Shown here: piece by piece, positions 23,915-32,616 of the stretch
Numbering within the stretch: position 1 is the first letter of the stretch
Layout of the letters: each line of letters starts with the position of its first letter
NCBI GenBank assembly: GCA_900551245.1
Contig: URVC01000039.1
Span: forward strand, 1 to 41,028
Length of the DNA: 41,028 nucleotides
Direction of reading: 5' to 3'
Source of the DNA: an uncultured bacterium
Lineage (GTDB): Bacteria > Verrucomicrobiota > Lentisphaeria > Victivallales > Victivallaceae
Position numbers and translations under genes: made by a program
The notes under the pieces: generated by a model
What the model saw: only the letters and a program-made list of their open reading frames with translations
What the model was told of the DNA's origin: nothing
Database searches by the model: none

Positions 23915-25482
23915 GTTTCCTGTCCCCCTTCCGGCTGGCCGGTCAGCCCGTGCCGGGTCTTTTCCCAGTAAAACGGTTTGGTGAAAATCTGCCAGAATCC
24001 TTTCCACGCCGCCAGCGAAATCATCAGCCAGTAGAGCGGCATGAGCAATGCCGCCGGTATCAGAAAATAATAGTTGCGTTTGATACAGGCGGCAACTCCA
24101 ATCCCTATAAATATAAAGTTCGCCGCGAACATTATCAAGGAACCTGCGAAAAAAATCTGCGAAAAAATCGACCAGAAGGCGTCTTCGCCCGGACCGGCGT
24201 AGACCAGCGGCCATGCCCGCAGGTAGAACGCTCCGAGGGGGATTCCCTGGTAGCCGTCGTCGATGGTGTGCGGCCCGACCACCTGATCGAAGAAGCTCAG
24301 CCCGTGCGCGGCGCCGTGCAGCAGAAGACCGGCATAGAGCAGCAGCACCGCCCAGAAGATCAGGTTGGTGAGCATCATCAGCGCGCTGCCGCCGACGGCG
24401 AGAAAGCCGCCGAACGCGCCGTACAGCCCCAGACGTTTCACCGTCCGGAAAGGGTTCCGGTAGTGAACCAGGTGAGTCTGAATGAACCCCTTGACCCAGC
24501 GTGACCGCTGGCGCATCCAGTTCCACAGCTGCGAGTTGGCCTCTTCGTAGGTGGTGGAGTTCACCAGCCGGGTGCGGTAGCCGCGTTCGTAGATGCGCAG
24601 ACCCAGGTCGCAGTCTTCGGTGACGTTGAAGGGATCCCAGCCGCCGACCTCCCGCAACCCGGCGGTGCGGAAGTGGTTGGAGGTTCCGCCGAGCGGCAGC
24701 GGCAGGCCGAAGAGGCTGTATCCGCTCAGCGTGAGGTCGAAGTAGGTGGAGTACTCCACCGTGAAGAGGCGGGTCAGGAGGTTGTATTTTGCGTTGAAGT
24801 AGTTGAGTTTTGCCTGCACGCAGAGCAGTTTCCCGCTTTTGTCGCAGCGGAAGACGGCGACCGCCTTGCGGAGCTGGTCCGGTTCCGGGGCGTCCTCGGC
24901 GTCGAAGATGACGCAGAACTCGCCGCGGGCGCGCTCCAGCCCGAAGTTGCAGGCGCGCGGCTTGGTTTTCGGCGGAGCGTCCGGGACGACGATCACTTCG
25001 CAGCAGGCGGGAATCCCCGCCTGTTCCAGCGCTTCGCGGGTTTCGCTGTCGTCCGCTTCCAGCAGCAGTTTGATGTCCAGTTTCTCCGGCGGATAGTCGA
25101 GCCGCTCCATGTTGCGGACGATTTTTTCTGCAATATTCGCTTCATGATAGAGCGGCAGCAAAATGGTGTAGACCGGCAGCTCCTCCGCCGGGATGGCGGC
25201 CGCTTCTTCCGCGCTTACGATCTCTTCGCCGCGCCCGAACCAGGAGAGCAGCGCCGCGCCGCCGCGGAAGAATGCCGCCGCCGCGTACCAGAACATCAGG
25301 ATTCCGGTGACCAGAAAGATGAAGTAGTCCCAGCGGAATTTGAGCAGCAGCAACAGCAGCAGTGCCGCGGCGAGATAGTAGATCTTCTGGCCCCGCGAAG
25401 TTACTTTGACAGCACATCCGCCGGGGTGCTGTTCGATAAATTCACGGGTGAGACGGTCGAGCTGAGTACGATCCTGTTTCAT
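23911..25482 (-). CDS. Processive family 2 glycosyltransferase (cellulose-synthase/XagB-like)
   Basis: A 523-residue membrane protein. Two N-terminal helices (about 35-70) precede a GT-A catalytic domain (about 100-340) with LLEADD, FDAEDAPEPDQL, TEDCDLGLRIYERG and QRSRW, the D, D, D, QxxRW set of processive beta-glycosyltransferases. Four or more C-terminal helices would form the polymer channel. It is expected to polymerise an exopolysaccharide from a nucleotide sugar at the inner membrane. The likely promoter is at 25510-25537. No PilZ domain or BcsB-like partner is adjacent; the only partner is the overlapping pseudopilin gene. Confidence 0.85.
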   Translation of the reverse strand: MKQDRTQLDRLTREFIEQHPGGCAVKVTSRGQKIYYLAAALLLLLLLKFRWDYFIFLVTGILMFWYAAAAFFRGGAALLSWFGRGEEIVSAEEAAAIPAEELPVYTILLPLYHEANIAEKIVRNMERLDYPPEKLDIKLLLEADDSETREALEQAGIPACCEVIVVPDAPPKTKPRACNFGLERARGEFCVIFDAEDAPEPDQLRKAVAVFRCDKSGKLLCVQAKLNYFNAKYNLLTRLFTVEYSTYFDLTLSGYSLFGLPLPLGGTSNHFRTAGLREVGGWDPFNVTEDCDLGLRIYERGYRTRLVNSTTYEEANSQLWNWMRQRSRWVKGFIQTHLVHYRNPFRTVKRLGLYGAFGGFLAVGGSALMMLTNLIFWAVLLLYAGLLLHGAAHGLSFFDQVVGPHTIDDGYQGIPLGAFYLRAWPLVYAGPGEDAFWSIFSQIFFAGSLIMFAANFIFIGIGVAACIKRNYYFLIPAALLMPLYWLMISLAAWKGFWQIFTKPFYWEKTRHGLTGQPEGGQET

Positions 25483-25509
25483 GTCGTTTCCCGGAGTGTC
25501 GTTTTATTT

Positions 25510-25537
25510 ACCATACAGCCGGAACGCTCAAATGCAA
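25510..25537 (-). promoter_or_regulatory. Possible promoter of the GT2/pseudopilin operon
   Basis: On the minus strand TTGCAT (25537-25532), 16-base spacer, TATGGT (25515-25510). Confidence 0.4.
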
Positions 25538-25588
25538 CCGTCCCGGCGGAACGGAACGAATATTTTCTCTCGAAAAAATTTTCCACGG

Positions 25589-25617
25589 CTGAAAAAATCG
25601 GAAGTGTGTGCTATATT
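25589..25617 (+). promoter_or_regulatory. Promoter of valS
   Basis: CTGAAA (25589-25594), 17-base spacer, TATATT (25612-25617). The short leader has no T-box structure. Confidence 0.55.
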
Positions 25618-25668
25618 ATGTGGTTTATCTGTATTCTGAAATGCATCAACAGGAGTCTGTAATAGAAA

Positions 25669-28329
25669 ATGAGTACGCAAGAACCGTTGCCGAGAGCCTA
25701 TGAACCGGCTCAGGTCGAAGCGAAATGGTTCCCGAAATGGGAAGCCGCCGGGAATTTCCACGGGAAACCGAATCCGGAGAAGAAGCCGTATTCCATCGTC
25801 ATCCCGCCGCCGAACGTCACCGGCATTCTCACCCTCGGGCACGTGCTCAACAACACGCTTCAGGACATCCTCTGCCGCTACCATCGCATGAAGGGCGAGG
25901 AGGTCTGCTGGTTCCCCGGCACCGACCACGCCGGCATCGCCACCGAGGCGCGGGTCGAAAAGTACCTGCGCAAGGAGGAGAACACCGGCCGCGACGAGCT
26001 CGGCCGCGAGGAGTTCATCCGCCGCGTCTGGCAGTGGAAGGGGGAGTTCGGCGGCAAGATCATCCGCCAGCTCCGCACGCTGGGTTGCTCCTGCGACTGG
26101 GAGCGGGAACGCTTCACGATGGATGAAGGACTTTCCGAAGCGGTCCGCAAGGTTTTCGTCGAACTCTATCACAAAGGCTACATCTACCGCGGTCAGCGGA
26201 TGATCAACTGGTGCCCGGTCGCCAAGAGCGCGCTCTCCGATGAAGAGGTGATCTACAAGGAGGTGCCCGGCAAGTTCTATCACTTCCGGTATCCGCTTGC
26301 CGACGGCTCCGGCTATCTGGTGGTGGCGACCACCCGTCCGGAGACCATGTTCGGCGATACCGCGGTGGCGGTCCACCCGGATGACGAGCGCTACAAGCAT
26401 CTCATCGGCAAGATGGTGCGTCTGCCGCTCACCGACCGGGAGATTCCGATTATCGCCGATGAACACGCCGACCCGACCAAGGGAACCGGCTGCGTGAAGA
26501 TCACTCCCGCCCATGACCCGAACGACTTCGAAGTCGGCCGCCGCCACGGGCTGGAAGTGATCAACATCATGAATCCGGATGCTTCGCTCAACGCCCGCTG
26601 CGGAGCGCAGTTCGAAGGGCTCGACCGCTTTGAAGCGCGTGACCTCTGCGTCAAACTGCTCGAGGAGCAGGGGCTGGTCGAAAAGATCGAAGACATCCGT
26701 CACGCGGTCGGTTACTCCGAACGGGGCGATGTGCCGATCGAGACGCTGGTGAGCTACCAGTGGTTCTGCAACATGAAGGAGCTGGCCAAACCGGCGATCG
26801 AAGCGGTGAAGTCCGGCAAAATCAAATTCTACCCCGAGCGGTGGAGCAAGACCTATTTCCACTGGATGGAGAACATTCAGGACTGGTGCATCTCCCGCCA
26901 GATCTGGTGGGGGCACCGGATTCCGGCCTGGTACAACGACGAGAACGGCGAGATCTACGTCGGCATGGAGGCGCCCACTGCGCCCGGCAAGTGGCGGCAG
27001 GAGGAGGATGTGCTCGACACCTGGTTCAGCAGCTGGCTCTGGCCGTTCTCGATCATGGGCTGGCCGAAGGAGACCGAGGAGCTGAAATATTTCTACCCGA
27101 CCTGCGACCTGGTGACCGGCCCGGACATCATTTTCTTCTGGGTGGCGCGCATGATCATGGCCGGGTGCGAATTCATGAAGGAGATTCCGTTCCGGAACGT
27201 CTACTTCACCAGCATCATCCGTGACGAGCAGGGGCGGAAGCTCTCCAAGTCGCTCGGCAACTCGCCCGATCCGCTCGACGTGATCGCGGAATACGGCGCC
27301 GACGCGCTCCGCTTCTCGATCGTCTACATCGCGCCGGTCGGCATGGACATCCGCTACAGCAACGAGAAGTGCGAACTCGGCCGGAACTTCGCCAACAAGC
27401 TGTGGAACGCCTGCCGGTTCCGCCAGATGCAGGGGGGAGTCTCCGCCGGGTTCCGGGAGCTGGATCCGGCTGTTCTCGCCTCGCTCTCCTGCGACGAGCG
27501 CTGGATGCTTTCGCGGCTTGACGCGGCGATCAGTTCGATTACGACGGCGCTGGCGGAATTCCGTTTCCACTCCGCCGCGCACGAGCTTTACGATCTGGTC
27601 TGGTCGAACTTCTGCGACTGGTTCATCGAGGCGGAGAAGGTTCCGATGCGCGCCGGCGGCGCGGAGAAGGAGCGGGCGCTGGCGGTGCTCGACTATGCGC
27701 TGTTCCGGATTCTCCGGCTGCTGCACCCCTTCATGCCGTTCATCACCGAAGAGCTGGCGCATCAGATGGGCTTCGTCGCCGACGGGGCTTCGATCATGTA
27801 CGAGTCGTTCCCGGAGACCGATGCGTGCTGCTCCGCCGATCCGGCCGAACTGGAACGGGTGGACGGGAAGTTCGAACTGGTCCGCGGCGGCCGCTTCCTG
27901 AAGGCCTCCTACAACATTCCGGATGGCAAGAAGGTGAAGTTCTACGTCAAGGCGGTCGACGCCGATGCTCTGGCGTTCTTCCGCGAACAGGAGCCGTCGC
28001 TCCGGAGCCTGCTCAACGCCGAGGAGATCGAATTTTCGCTTGACGACTTCGACAGTGCCGCCCGCGGTGCGGCGCCTTCGCGGCTCTGCCGGTTCGGCAC
28101 GATCTACCTGCCGCTGGCCGATCTGATCGACGTAGCCGCTGAGCGGAAGAAGCTGGAAAAACAACAGAAGGAACTGCAGGGCTGGATCGCCGGTTCCCGC
28201 GCCAAACTTAGCAACGAACGCTTCCTGGCCAAAGCGCCGGAGCAGGTGGTTGCCGATGCCAGAGCGCACCTCGCCGAGCTGGAGGAAAAGCTTGCCCGGA
28301 CCGAGGAGATGCTCAACTCCCTGCGGTAA
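25669..28329 (+). CDS. valS: Valyl-tRNA synthetase
   Basis: An 886-residue class I synthetase that charges tRNA-Val in the cytoplasm. The HIGH-type motif is GHVL (57-60) after PPPNVTG, the KMSKS-type motif is KLSKS (about 524-528), and the editing domain shows TTRPETMFGDTAVAV and GTGCVKITPAHDPNDFEVG. The C-terminal coiled coil (about 820-886) is the usual ValS arm. ATG 25669 has CAGGAG upstream. Length and domains are complete. It is followed by a terminator shared with cysK. Confidence 0.97.
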   Translation: MSTQEPLPRAYEPAQVEAKWFPKWEAAGNFHGKPNPEKKPYSIVIPPPNVTGILTLGHVLNNTLQDILCRYHRMKGEEVCWFPGTDHAGIATEARVEKYLRKEENTGRDELGREEFIRRVWQWKGEFGGKIIRQLRTLGCSCDWERERFTMDEGLSEAVRKVFVELYHKGYIYRGQRMINWCPVAKSALSDEEVIYKEVPGKFYHFRYPLADGSGYLVVATTRPETMFGDTAVAVHPDDERYKHLIGKMVRLPLTDREIPIIADEHADPTKGTGCVKITPAHDPNDFEVGRRHGLEVINIMNPDASLNARCGAQFEGLDRFEARDLCVKLLEEQGLVEKIEDIRHAVGYSERGDVPIETLVSYQWFCNMKELAKPAIEAVKSGKIKFYPERWSKTYFHWMENIQDWCISRQIWWGHRIPAWYNDENGEIYVGMEAPTAPGKWRQEEDVLDTWFSSWLWPFSIMGWPKETEELKYFYPTCDLVTGPDIIFFWVARMIMAGCEFMKEIPFRNVYFTSIIRDEQGRKLSKSLGNSPDPLDVIAEYGADALRFSIVYIAPVGMDIRYSNEKCELGRNFANKLWNACRFRQMQGGVSAGFRELDPAVLASLSCDERWMLSRLDAAISSITTALAEFRFHSAAHELYDLVWSNFCDWFIEAEKVPMRAGGAEKERALAVLDYALFRILRLLHPFMPFITEELAHQMGFVADGASIMYESFPETDACCSADPAELERVDGKFELVRGGRFLKASYNIPDGKKVKFYVKAVDADALAFFREQEPSLRSLLNAEEIEFSLDDFDSAARGAAPSRLCRFGTIYLPLADLIDVAAERKKLEKQQKELQGWIAGSRAKLSNERFLAKAPEQVVADARAHLAELEEKLARTEEMLNSLR

Positions 28330-28343
28330 GTCCCGCTTGTGCC

Positions 28344-28390
28344 AAAAAAATGAGCCGGAGTGCGAATGTGGCGCTCCGGCTCATTTTTTT
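28344..28390. terminator. Bidirectional terminator between valS and cysK
   Basis: TGAGCCGGAG (28351-28360) and CTCCGGCTCA (28374-28383) form a perfect stem, preceded by seven A and followed by seven T residues. Confidence 0.9.
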
Positions 28391-28405
28391 CTTTGCAACG
28401 CGCTC

Positions 28406-29329
28406 TCAGTTGTCGAAGAGCCAGGTGGAGAGATAGCGTTCTCCCGAATCCGGCAGCAGGACGACGATCCGTTTCCCGGCCCACTCCGGGGTGCGGCTGA
28501 GCTTCAGTGCCGCCGCGAGCGCCGCACCGGAGGAGATGCCGATGAGGAGCCCCTCCTCCTTCGCTGACGCGCGGGCGACTTGCCCCGCCTCTTCGGCGGA
28601 AATTTTGAAGATGCCGTCGATCACGTCGGTGTCGAGCACTTTCGGCACGAATCCGGCGCCGATGCCCTGCAGTTTGTGCGCGCCGGGAGCCTCGCCGGAG
28701 AGCACGGCCGAGGTGTCCGGCTCCACCGCGAAGATCTTGACGGCGGGATTCTTCTCCTTGAGAACTTCTCCGACGCCGGTCAGGGTGCCGCCGGTGCCGA
28801 CTCCGGCGACGAAGGCGTCGATTTTCCCGTCGGTGTCGCGCAGGATCTCCTGCGCGGTGGTCCGGCGGTGGATGGCGGGATTGGCCGGATTGCCGAACTG
28901 CTGCGGAATGAACGAGCCGGGATTGGCCGCATGCAGCTCTTCCGCGCGGTCGATCGCACCCTGCATCCCGGCCGCGCCAGGGGTGAGCACCAGTTCCGCG
29001 CCGTAGGCGGCCAGCAGTTTGCGCCGCTCGACGCTCATCGTTTCGGGCATGGTGAGGATCAGCCGGTAGCCTTTGACCGCGGCGGCAAGGGCGAGGCCGA
29101 TTCCGGTGTTGCCGCTGGTCGGTTCGATGATCAGCGCACCGGGTTTGAGCAGGCCGCGCGCTTCGGCGTCCTCAATCATCGCGAGTCCGACGCGATCCTT
29201 GACGCTGCCGCCCGGATTGAAATATTCCACCTTCGCCAGCACGTCGGCTTTGCCGTCGTTGAGGCGGTGAATGCGAAGCAGCGGCGTGCCGCCGATCAGT
29301 TCGGTGATGTGGTCGAAGATTCTGCCCAT
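28406..29329 (-). CDS. cysK: Cysteine synthase A (O-acetylserine sulfhydrylase)
   Basis: A 307-residue PLP enzyme that makes cysteine from O-acetylserine and sulfide. It has the PLP-binding NPGGSVKDR with Lys44, the substrate loop PTSGNTGIGLA, the phosphate-binding GTGGTLTG and the C-terminal GISSGAA. AGGAGGACACC fixes ATG 29329. It has its own promoter (29374-29401) immediately beyond the terminator of the capsid cassette, so it is not part of that operon. Confidence 0.95.
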   Translation of the reverse strand: MGRIFDHITELIGGTPLLRIHRLNDGKADVLAKVEYFNPGGSVKDRVGLAMIEDAEARGLLKPGALIIEPTSGNTGIGLALAAAVKGYRLILTMPETMSVERRKLLAAYGAELVLTPGAAGMQGAIDRAEELHAANPGSFIPQQFGNPANPAIHRRTTAQEILRDTDGKIDAFVAGVGTGGTLTGVGEVLKEKNPAVKIFAVEPDTSAVLSGEAPGAHKLQGIGAGFVPKVLDTDVIDGIFKISAEEAGQVARASAKEEGLLIGISSGAALAAALKLSRTPEWAGKRIVVLLPDSGERYLSTWLFDN

Positions 29330-29373
29330 GGTGTCCTCCTCCTGAAATTGCTGATGTAAGTTCTGATCCTTAC

Positions 29374-29401
29374 AATATAGTGCCCGGGAGAAAAAATACA
29401 A
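29374..29401 (-). promoter_or_regulatory. Promoter of cysK
   Basis: Minus-strand TTGTAT (29401-29396), 16-base spacer, TATATT (29379-29374), 45 bases before the start codon. Confidence 0.6.
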
Positions 29402-29438
29402 GCCATCCCGCGTCCGTTCCCGGCGGAAACGGACGCGG
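29394..29438 (-). terminator. Terminator of the capsid cassette
   Basis: Perfect 11-base stem, 29408-29418 with 29428-29438 (CCGCGTCCGTT/AACGGACGCGG), nine-base loop. On the minus strand it is followed by GATGGCTTG and then ATTTTTT. The cysK -35 box lies in this tail. Confidence 0.7.
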
Positions 29439-29460
29439 AACAGCTTCCGGAATGCCGATG

Positions 29461-29832
29461 TCAGCCCCGGAGAAGGTGCGGCTCCGGACGCAGCAGTTCC
29501 TCCAGCAGCCGGAGTGCGCGCGGCGAAAACTCCGGCGTCTCCTGCTTCTGCCAGCTCCGGCCGCCCAGCCCGCTGATCTCCTCGGAGGCGAGAAGCGGTC
29601 TGCCGGGGGAGGGGAGGCGGGTCAGGTAGAGCGCCTGCTCGAACACCGCGTTCCGGTGGCGGGCATTCTCCGGATCGAGCCGGTTTCCGGTCAGCGAAGC
29701 GAGATCGGCTTCGGCGGTGACGAGCGCGCCGCGCCGCCGCTCCTCCGGGAGGGCACACCACTCGGCGGAGTCGAGGTGGGTGGCGAAATACCGTTCCGCT
29801 TCCGGAAAAAGTTCTTCGATATCCATCGTCAT
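29461..29832 (-). CDS. Phage head-completion/adaptor-like protein
   Basis: A 123-residue protein. The pattern of a short acidic helix, EAERYFATHLDSAEW, RRGALVTAEADLASLTGNRL, then RHRNAVFEQALYL, ISGLGGRSWQ and a C-terminal helix is that of small alpha-helical head-tail adaptor (DnaT-like/gp6-like) proteins, which sit between portal and tail. ATG 29832 follows AGGAG; ATG 29826 is possible. It is the last of three genes read 31695 to 29461, right after the capsid gene, the usual phage order. No portal or tail gene follows. Assignment is by pattern only. Confidence 0.6.
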   Translation of the reverse strand: MTMDIEELFPEAERYFATHLDSAEWCALPEERRRGALVTAEADLASLTGNRLDPENARHRNAVFEQALYLTRLPSPGRPLLASEEISGLGGRSWQKQETPEFSPRALRLLEELLRPEPHLLRG

Positions 29833-29890
29833 GATTCTCCTCTTAGAAAAAAGGCGGCGCGGAAATGGAGGAATCCGCGCCGCCCCGGGA

Positions 29891-31042
29891 TCAGTTGCCC
29901 GCCTTGATGGCGGCCAGCGCCTCACTGCTCGACTGCAGATTGGAGATGCGGCAGATCCGCTGCGCCGCGTTCCGGAAGACGAAGGTGAGTTCGCCGAGCG
30001 CCATCCGCTTGATGCCGTCGAACCCCTTCGGGGTGGCGTCGGTATCGGTGATGGCGCGCCCGTTCAGGCTGGAAAGTCCGAAGCCGGCGGGGTCGAGCAC
30101 CCAGACGTCGGTGTCCGGCACATCCGGATCGGCCATGATGGTCATGCCGCGGCCGTTGATCTCGTTGACCACCACCGCGACGTAGGCGCCGCGCCGGTCG
30201 TCGGAACGGAGGATCTGAAGCTGATTCTTGTATTCGCAGGAGAGGACGCGCGCCTGTCCGGGCGAACAGAGAATCTGCGTCGGATCACCACCCGCACCCA
30301 TGACCGCCTGGGCGGCGTCGTTGACCAGCGTGCTGTCCAGCTTCGTCGTGAGCGCGTCGATCGCGGGCGAATTCGAACGGGTGCCGAAGAAGTAGAGGCC
30401 GCCCGCTTCGCCGCGGGTGGTCGCCGTCGCCTCGACCCGGCGGCCGAAGAGGGCGACACGGTTGAGGTCGCGGGCGAGTTCGCCGAGCGCGAAGGCGGTC
30501 TGACGGTTGAGCTGGTTGTCCGCCGAACCGAAGACGTTGATCGCCAATGCGGTTCCGGAGAGGATGATGTCCTTGCGGAAGATCTGACAGCAGTTGTATT
30601 CGCACGCACCGGTGAGGCCGGTTTCGTCGCCGTCGCCCGGATTGCTCCCCTCCGCGACCGGAGTGGAGACGATGTTGAGCACGTCACCGTCCTCCGGCAT
30701 CGTCTTTTTGGACCCGTTCGCGGCGACGAGGGTGACGGTGAAGGTGGCGTCGTCGAGCGCGGTCACCCGGAAGAGCGCCGAATCGTTCCGCACCACCAGC
30801 AGCGTGCCGATTTTGATTCCGGCAAAGGAGGAGTCGGCGGGCGTGACCACGCCGGCTTCGGTGACGGCGGAGGCGGTGACGCTCCGGCCGGCGATCTGGT
30901 CTTCGAGCCACTCATGTTTCTGCTGCGTGGCGTTCTCCACCGGCTTGAAGTTGGAGATGAAGCGCGGTTCATCCTTGATGACGGTCGAAAGAATGTCCGA
31001 GAGGTCGCGTTTCTTGTTCTGGAAGCTGTAGCTGTACAACAT
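29891..31042 (-). CDS. Major capsid protein-like (DUF5309, SU10-type, HK97 fold)
   Basis: A 383-residue protein. An N-terminal arm (SDILSTVIKDEPRFISNF, KHEWLEDQIAG) is followed by an inserted beta-domain (about 60-130) and a core with NRQTAFALGELARDLNRVALFG, GGLYFFGTRSNS and a C-terminal VWVLDPAGFGLSSLNGRA, then FVFRNAAQRICRISNL. This is the layout of DUF5309 major capsid proteins. AGGAG eight bases upstream supports ATG 31042, not TTG 31048. It should assemble into icosahedral shells. Codon use matches the GC-rich host genes. It has only a scaffold-like and an adaptor-like neighbour. Confidence 0.78.
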   Translation of the reverse strand: MLYSYSFQNKKRDLSDILSTVIKDEPRFISNFKPVENATQQKHEWLEDQIAGRSVTASAVTEAGVVTPADSSFAGIKIGTLLVVRNDSALFRVTALDDATFTVTLVAANGSKKTMPEDGDVLNIVSTPVAEGSNPGDGDETGLTGACEYNCCQIFRKDIILSGTALAINVFGSADNQLNRQTAFALGELARDLNRVALFGRRVEATATTRGEAGGLYFFGTRSNSPAIDALTTKLDSTLVNDAAQAVMGAGGDPTQILCSPGQARVLSCEYKNQLQILRSDDRRGAYVAVVVNEINGRGMTIMADPDVPDTDVWVLDPAGFGLSSLNGRAITDTDATPKGFDGIKRMALGELTFVFRNAAQRICRISNLQSSSEALAAIKAGN

Positions 31043-31065
31043 GTTCAATACTCCTTATTTCTGGT

Positions 31066-31695
31066 TCAGTGCTGAAGGGATTCGGGGGCGGCGGCGATCA
31101 TCCGGGCGAGTTCCGCGGCCGGGTCGGAGACGATGGCTTCGCCTGCTGCGGCAACCGGCGGCGTATCGGGCAGCCCGGCGCCGGGTTTGAGTTCCGTCTT
31201 GAAGAAGCGGGGCAGTCTGGTGCGCAGCTCCTCCATGAACGCTTCGGTCTGTTCCGGCGAATCCACCTCGAGGGCGCCGCGTTCGCAGAGATATTCGAGG
31301 TAGTCGCGGTCGGTGAAGCGATAGTGGTCGGCCAGCTCGTCCACCCGGCGGCGGAAGCGGAGTTCCCGGAGCTCCTTCTGCGCGGCGTCGCGTTCGGCTC
31401 CGGTTTCATCGGCGCGTCGGCGCAGTTCGGCAAGTTCGCTTTCAAACTTGCGCCGGAGCTGTTCCGCTTCGGGCAGGGAACGGGTTTCGAGCTCCTCGAC
31501 CCGGGCGCGGGATTGTTCGAGGTTGCGGGTGAGTTCCCGGTTCCGCTCTTCCAGCGCCCGGTTGGCGTCCCGGGTGCTGCGGAGCGAAACCGGATCGAAG
31601 TCGTCGGGGCGCAGACTGCCGAGGAAGGTTCTCTCCTCCTCCTGCAGTGCCTCCCCGGCGGCGGCTTTCCGGATGATCTCGGCAAGATGGATCAT
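31066..31695 (-). CDS. Phage scaffold-like coiled-coil protein
   Basis: A 209-residue acidic protein. Residues 45-125 are a long coiled coil (repeated E/R/L heptads, such as LEERNRELTRNLEQSRARVEELE). A small globular part follows (VDELADHYRFTDRDYLEYLCERGALEVDSPEQ), then a Pro/Ala-rich linker and a short C-terminal helix (DPAAELARMIAAA). Size, coiled coil and position directly before the capsid gene (23-base gap) fit a capsid scaffold. AAAGGAG precedes ATG 31695 by a rather long gap. It could otherwise be a cargo or clamp for the shell. Confidence 0.65.
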   Translation of the reverse strand: MIHLAEIIRKAAAGEALQEEERTFLGSLRPDDFDPVSLRSTRDANRALEERNRELTRNLEQSRARVEELETRSLPEAEQLRRKFESELAELRRRADETGAERDAAQKELRELRFRRRVDELADHYRFTDRDYLEYLCERGALEVDSPEQTEAFMEELRTRLPRFFKTELKPGAGLPDTPPVAAAGEAIVSDPAAELARMIAAAPESLQH

Positions 31696-31789
31696 CGGTC
31701 CTGGTCTCCTTTCCTTTTGGGGTTGTCGGCCGCGCATTCGGCGCGTACAAACTCAAAGGAAAATGTCAACCGGGAACGGAATTTTCAGC

Positions 31790-31832
31790 AGAAAAAAAGC
31801 GGGGTGAGGAGAAATCCACACCCCGCTTGCCA
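31790..31832 (-). terminator. Terminator of the galE-sirtuin operon
   Basis: On the minus strand, AGCGGGGTG (31825-31817) pairs with CACCCCGCT (31804-31796), followed by a short T run. It separates that operon from the capsid cassette. Confidence 0.85.
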
Positions 31833-31849
31833 GCCGGCGAATCCGGCCT

Positions 31850-32596
31850 CTAAAGTTTCGCCAGACGGTGCTCGAGATCATCGAACACCTTGAAGAGGTC
31901 GTCGTAATGGAGCGTTGCATATCCGTCCAGCGGCGTGGGCTGAGCGTTGACGATCACGATTCTGCCGCCGCCGCTCCGGGTTGCCAGCGGCAGTGAGGCC
32001 GCCGGCTGGACGGTGAGACTGCTGCCGAGCACCAGCAACAGCTCCGCCTCCTCCATGTCGCGGAACGCCTGATCGAGCAGATCGCTGTCGAGCGATTCCC
32101 CGTAGAAGACGATGTCCGGCTTGATGACGCCGCCGCAGGGACAGTGCGGCACTTCGCCCGCGAGCACCCGCGGCGCGATTTCGGCGTAACCGAACTCCTT
32201 CCGACAACGCAGACAGTGGTGATGGGCCGGACTGCCGTGCAGTTCGTACACCTTCCGGCTGCCCGCCTTCTGATGCAGAAGGTCGATGTTCTGGGTGTAG
32301 ACGCAGTGCAGCATGCCGTGCGCCTCCAGTCCGGCCAGCGCCCGGTGCACCGCGGCGGGATGAAACTCATCCAGCCGGTAGATGAACTCCTGCGCCCAGC
32401 GGTAGAAGAGTCCGGGATCCTCGAGAAAACAGTCGAGCGAGAGAATCTCCTCGACCTGCTTCCCGTGCCACGGCTGAAGGTAGACGCCGTTGGCTCCCCG
32501 GAAATCCCGGATTCCGGAGAGCGTGGAGATTCCGGCGCCGGTGAAGGCGATGGTGTTCCGGGACTCCCGGAGCAGTTTCCAGAGTTCGTCGTACAT
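31850..32596 (-). CDS. Sir2-family NAD-dependent protein deacylase
   Basis: A 248-residue cytoplasmic enzyme that removes acyl groups from lysine using NAD. Visible motifs are FTGAGISTLSGIRDFRG, YTQNIDLLHQKAG, the catalytic His in ELHGS, a four-Cys zinc site (CLRC and CPCGG), IKPDIVFYGE and the NAD-binding VLGSSLTVQPAA with IVN. AAAGGAG precedes ATG 32596. It is the last gene of the operon, 20 bases after the flavin reductase. The target proteins are unknown. Confidence 0.92.
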   Translation of the reverse strand: MYDELWKLLRESRNTIAFTGAGISTLSGIRDFRGANGVYLQPWHGKQVEEILSLDCFLEDPGLFYRWAQEFIYRLDEFHPAAVHRALAGLEAHGMLHCVYTQNIDLLHQKAGSRKVYELHGSPAHHHCLRCRKEFGYAEIAPRVLAGEVPHCPCGGVIKPDIVFYGESLDSDLLDQAFRDMEEAELLLVLGSSLTVQPAASLPLATRSGGGRIVIVNAQPTPLDGYATLHYDDLFKVFDDLEHRLAKL

Positions 32597-32616
32597 GGGC
32601 GGCTCCTTTGCCTCCG

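Noticed and set aside
25618..25668. T-box riboswitch before valS
   Set aside because: The leader is too short and lacks the T-box consensus and a terminator stem.
25528..28269. A 913-codon open frame on the minus strand
   Set aside because: It lies wholly opposite valS, whose motifs are unmistakable; long antisense frames are normal in GC-rich genes, and the product is low-complexity and rich in H, R, D and V.
29461..31695. Complete prophage
   Set aside because: Only three head genes are present and both flanks are ordinary chromosomal genes with their own promoters and terminators.
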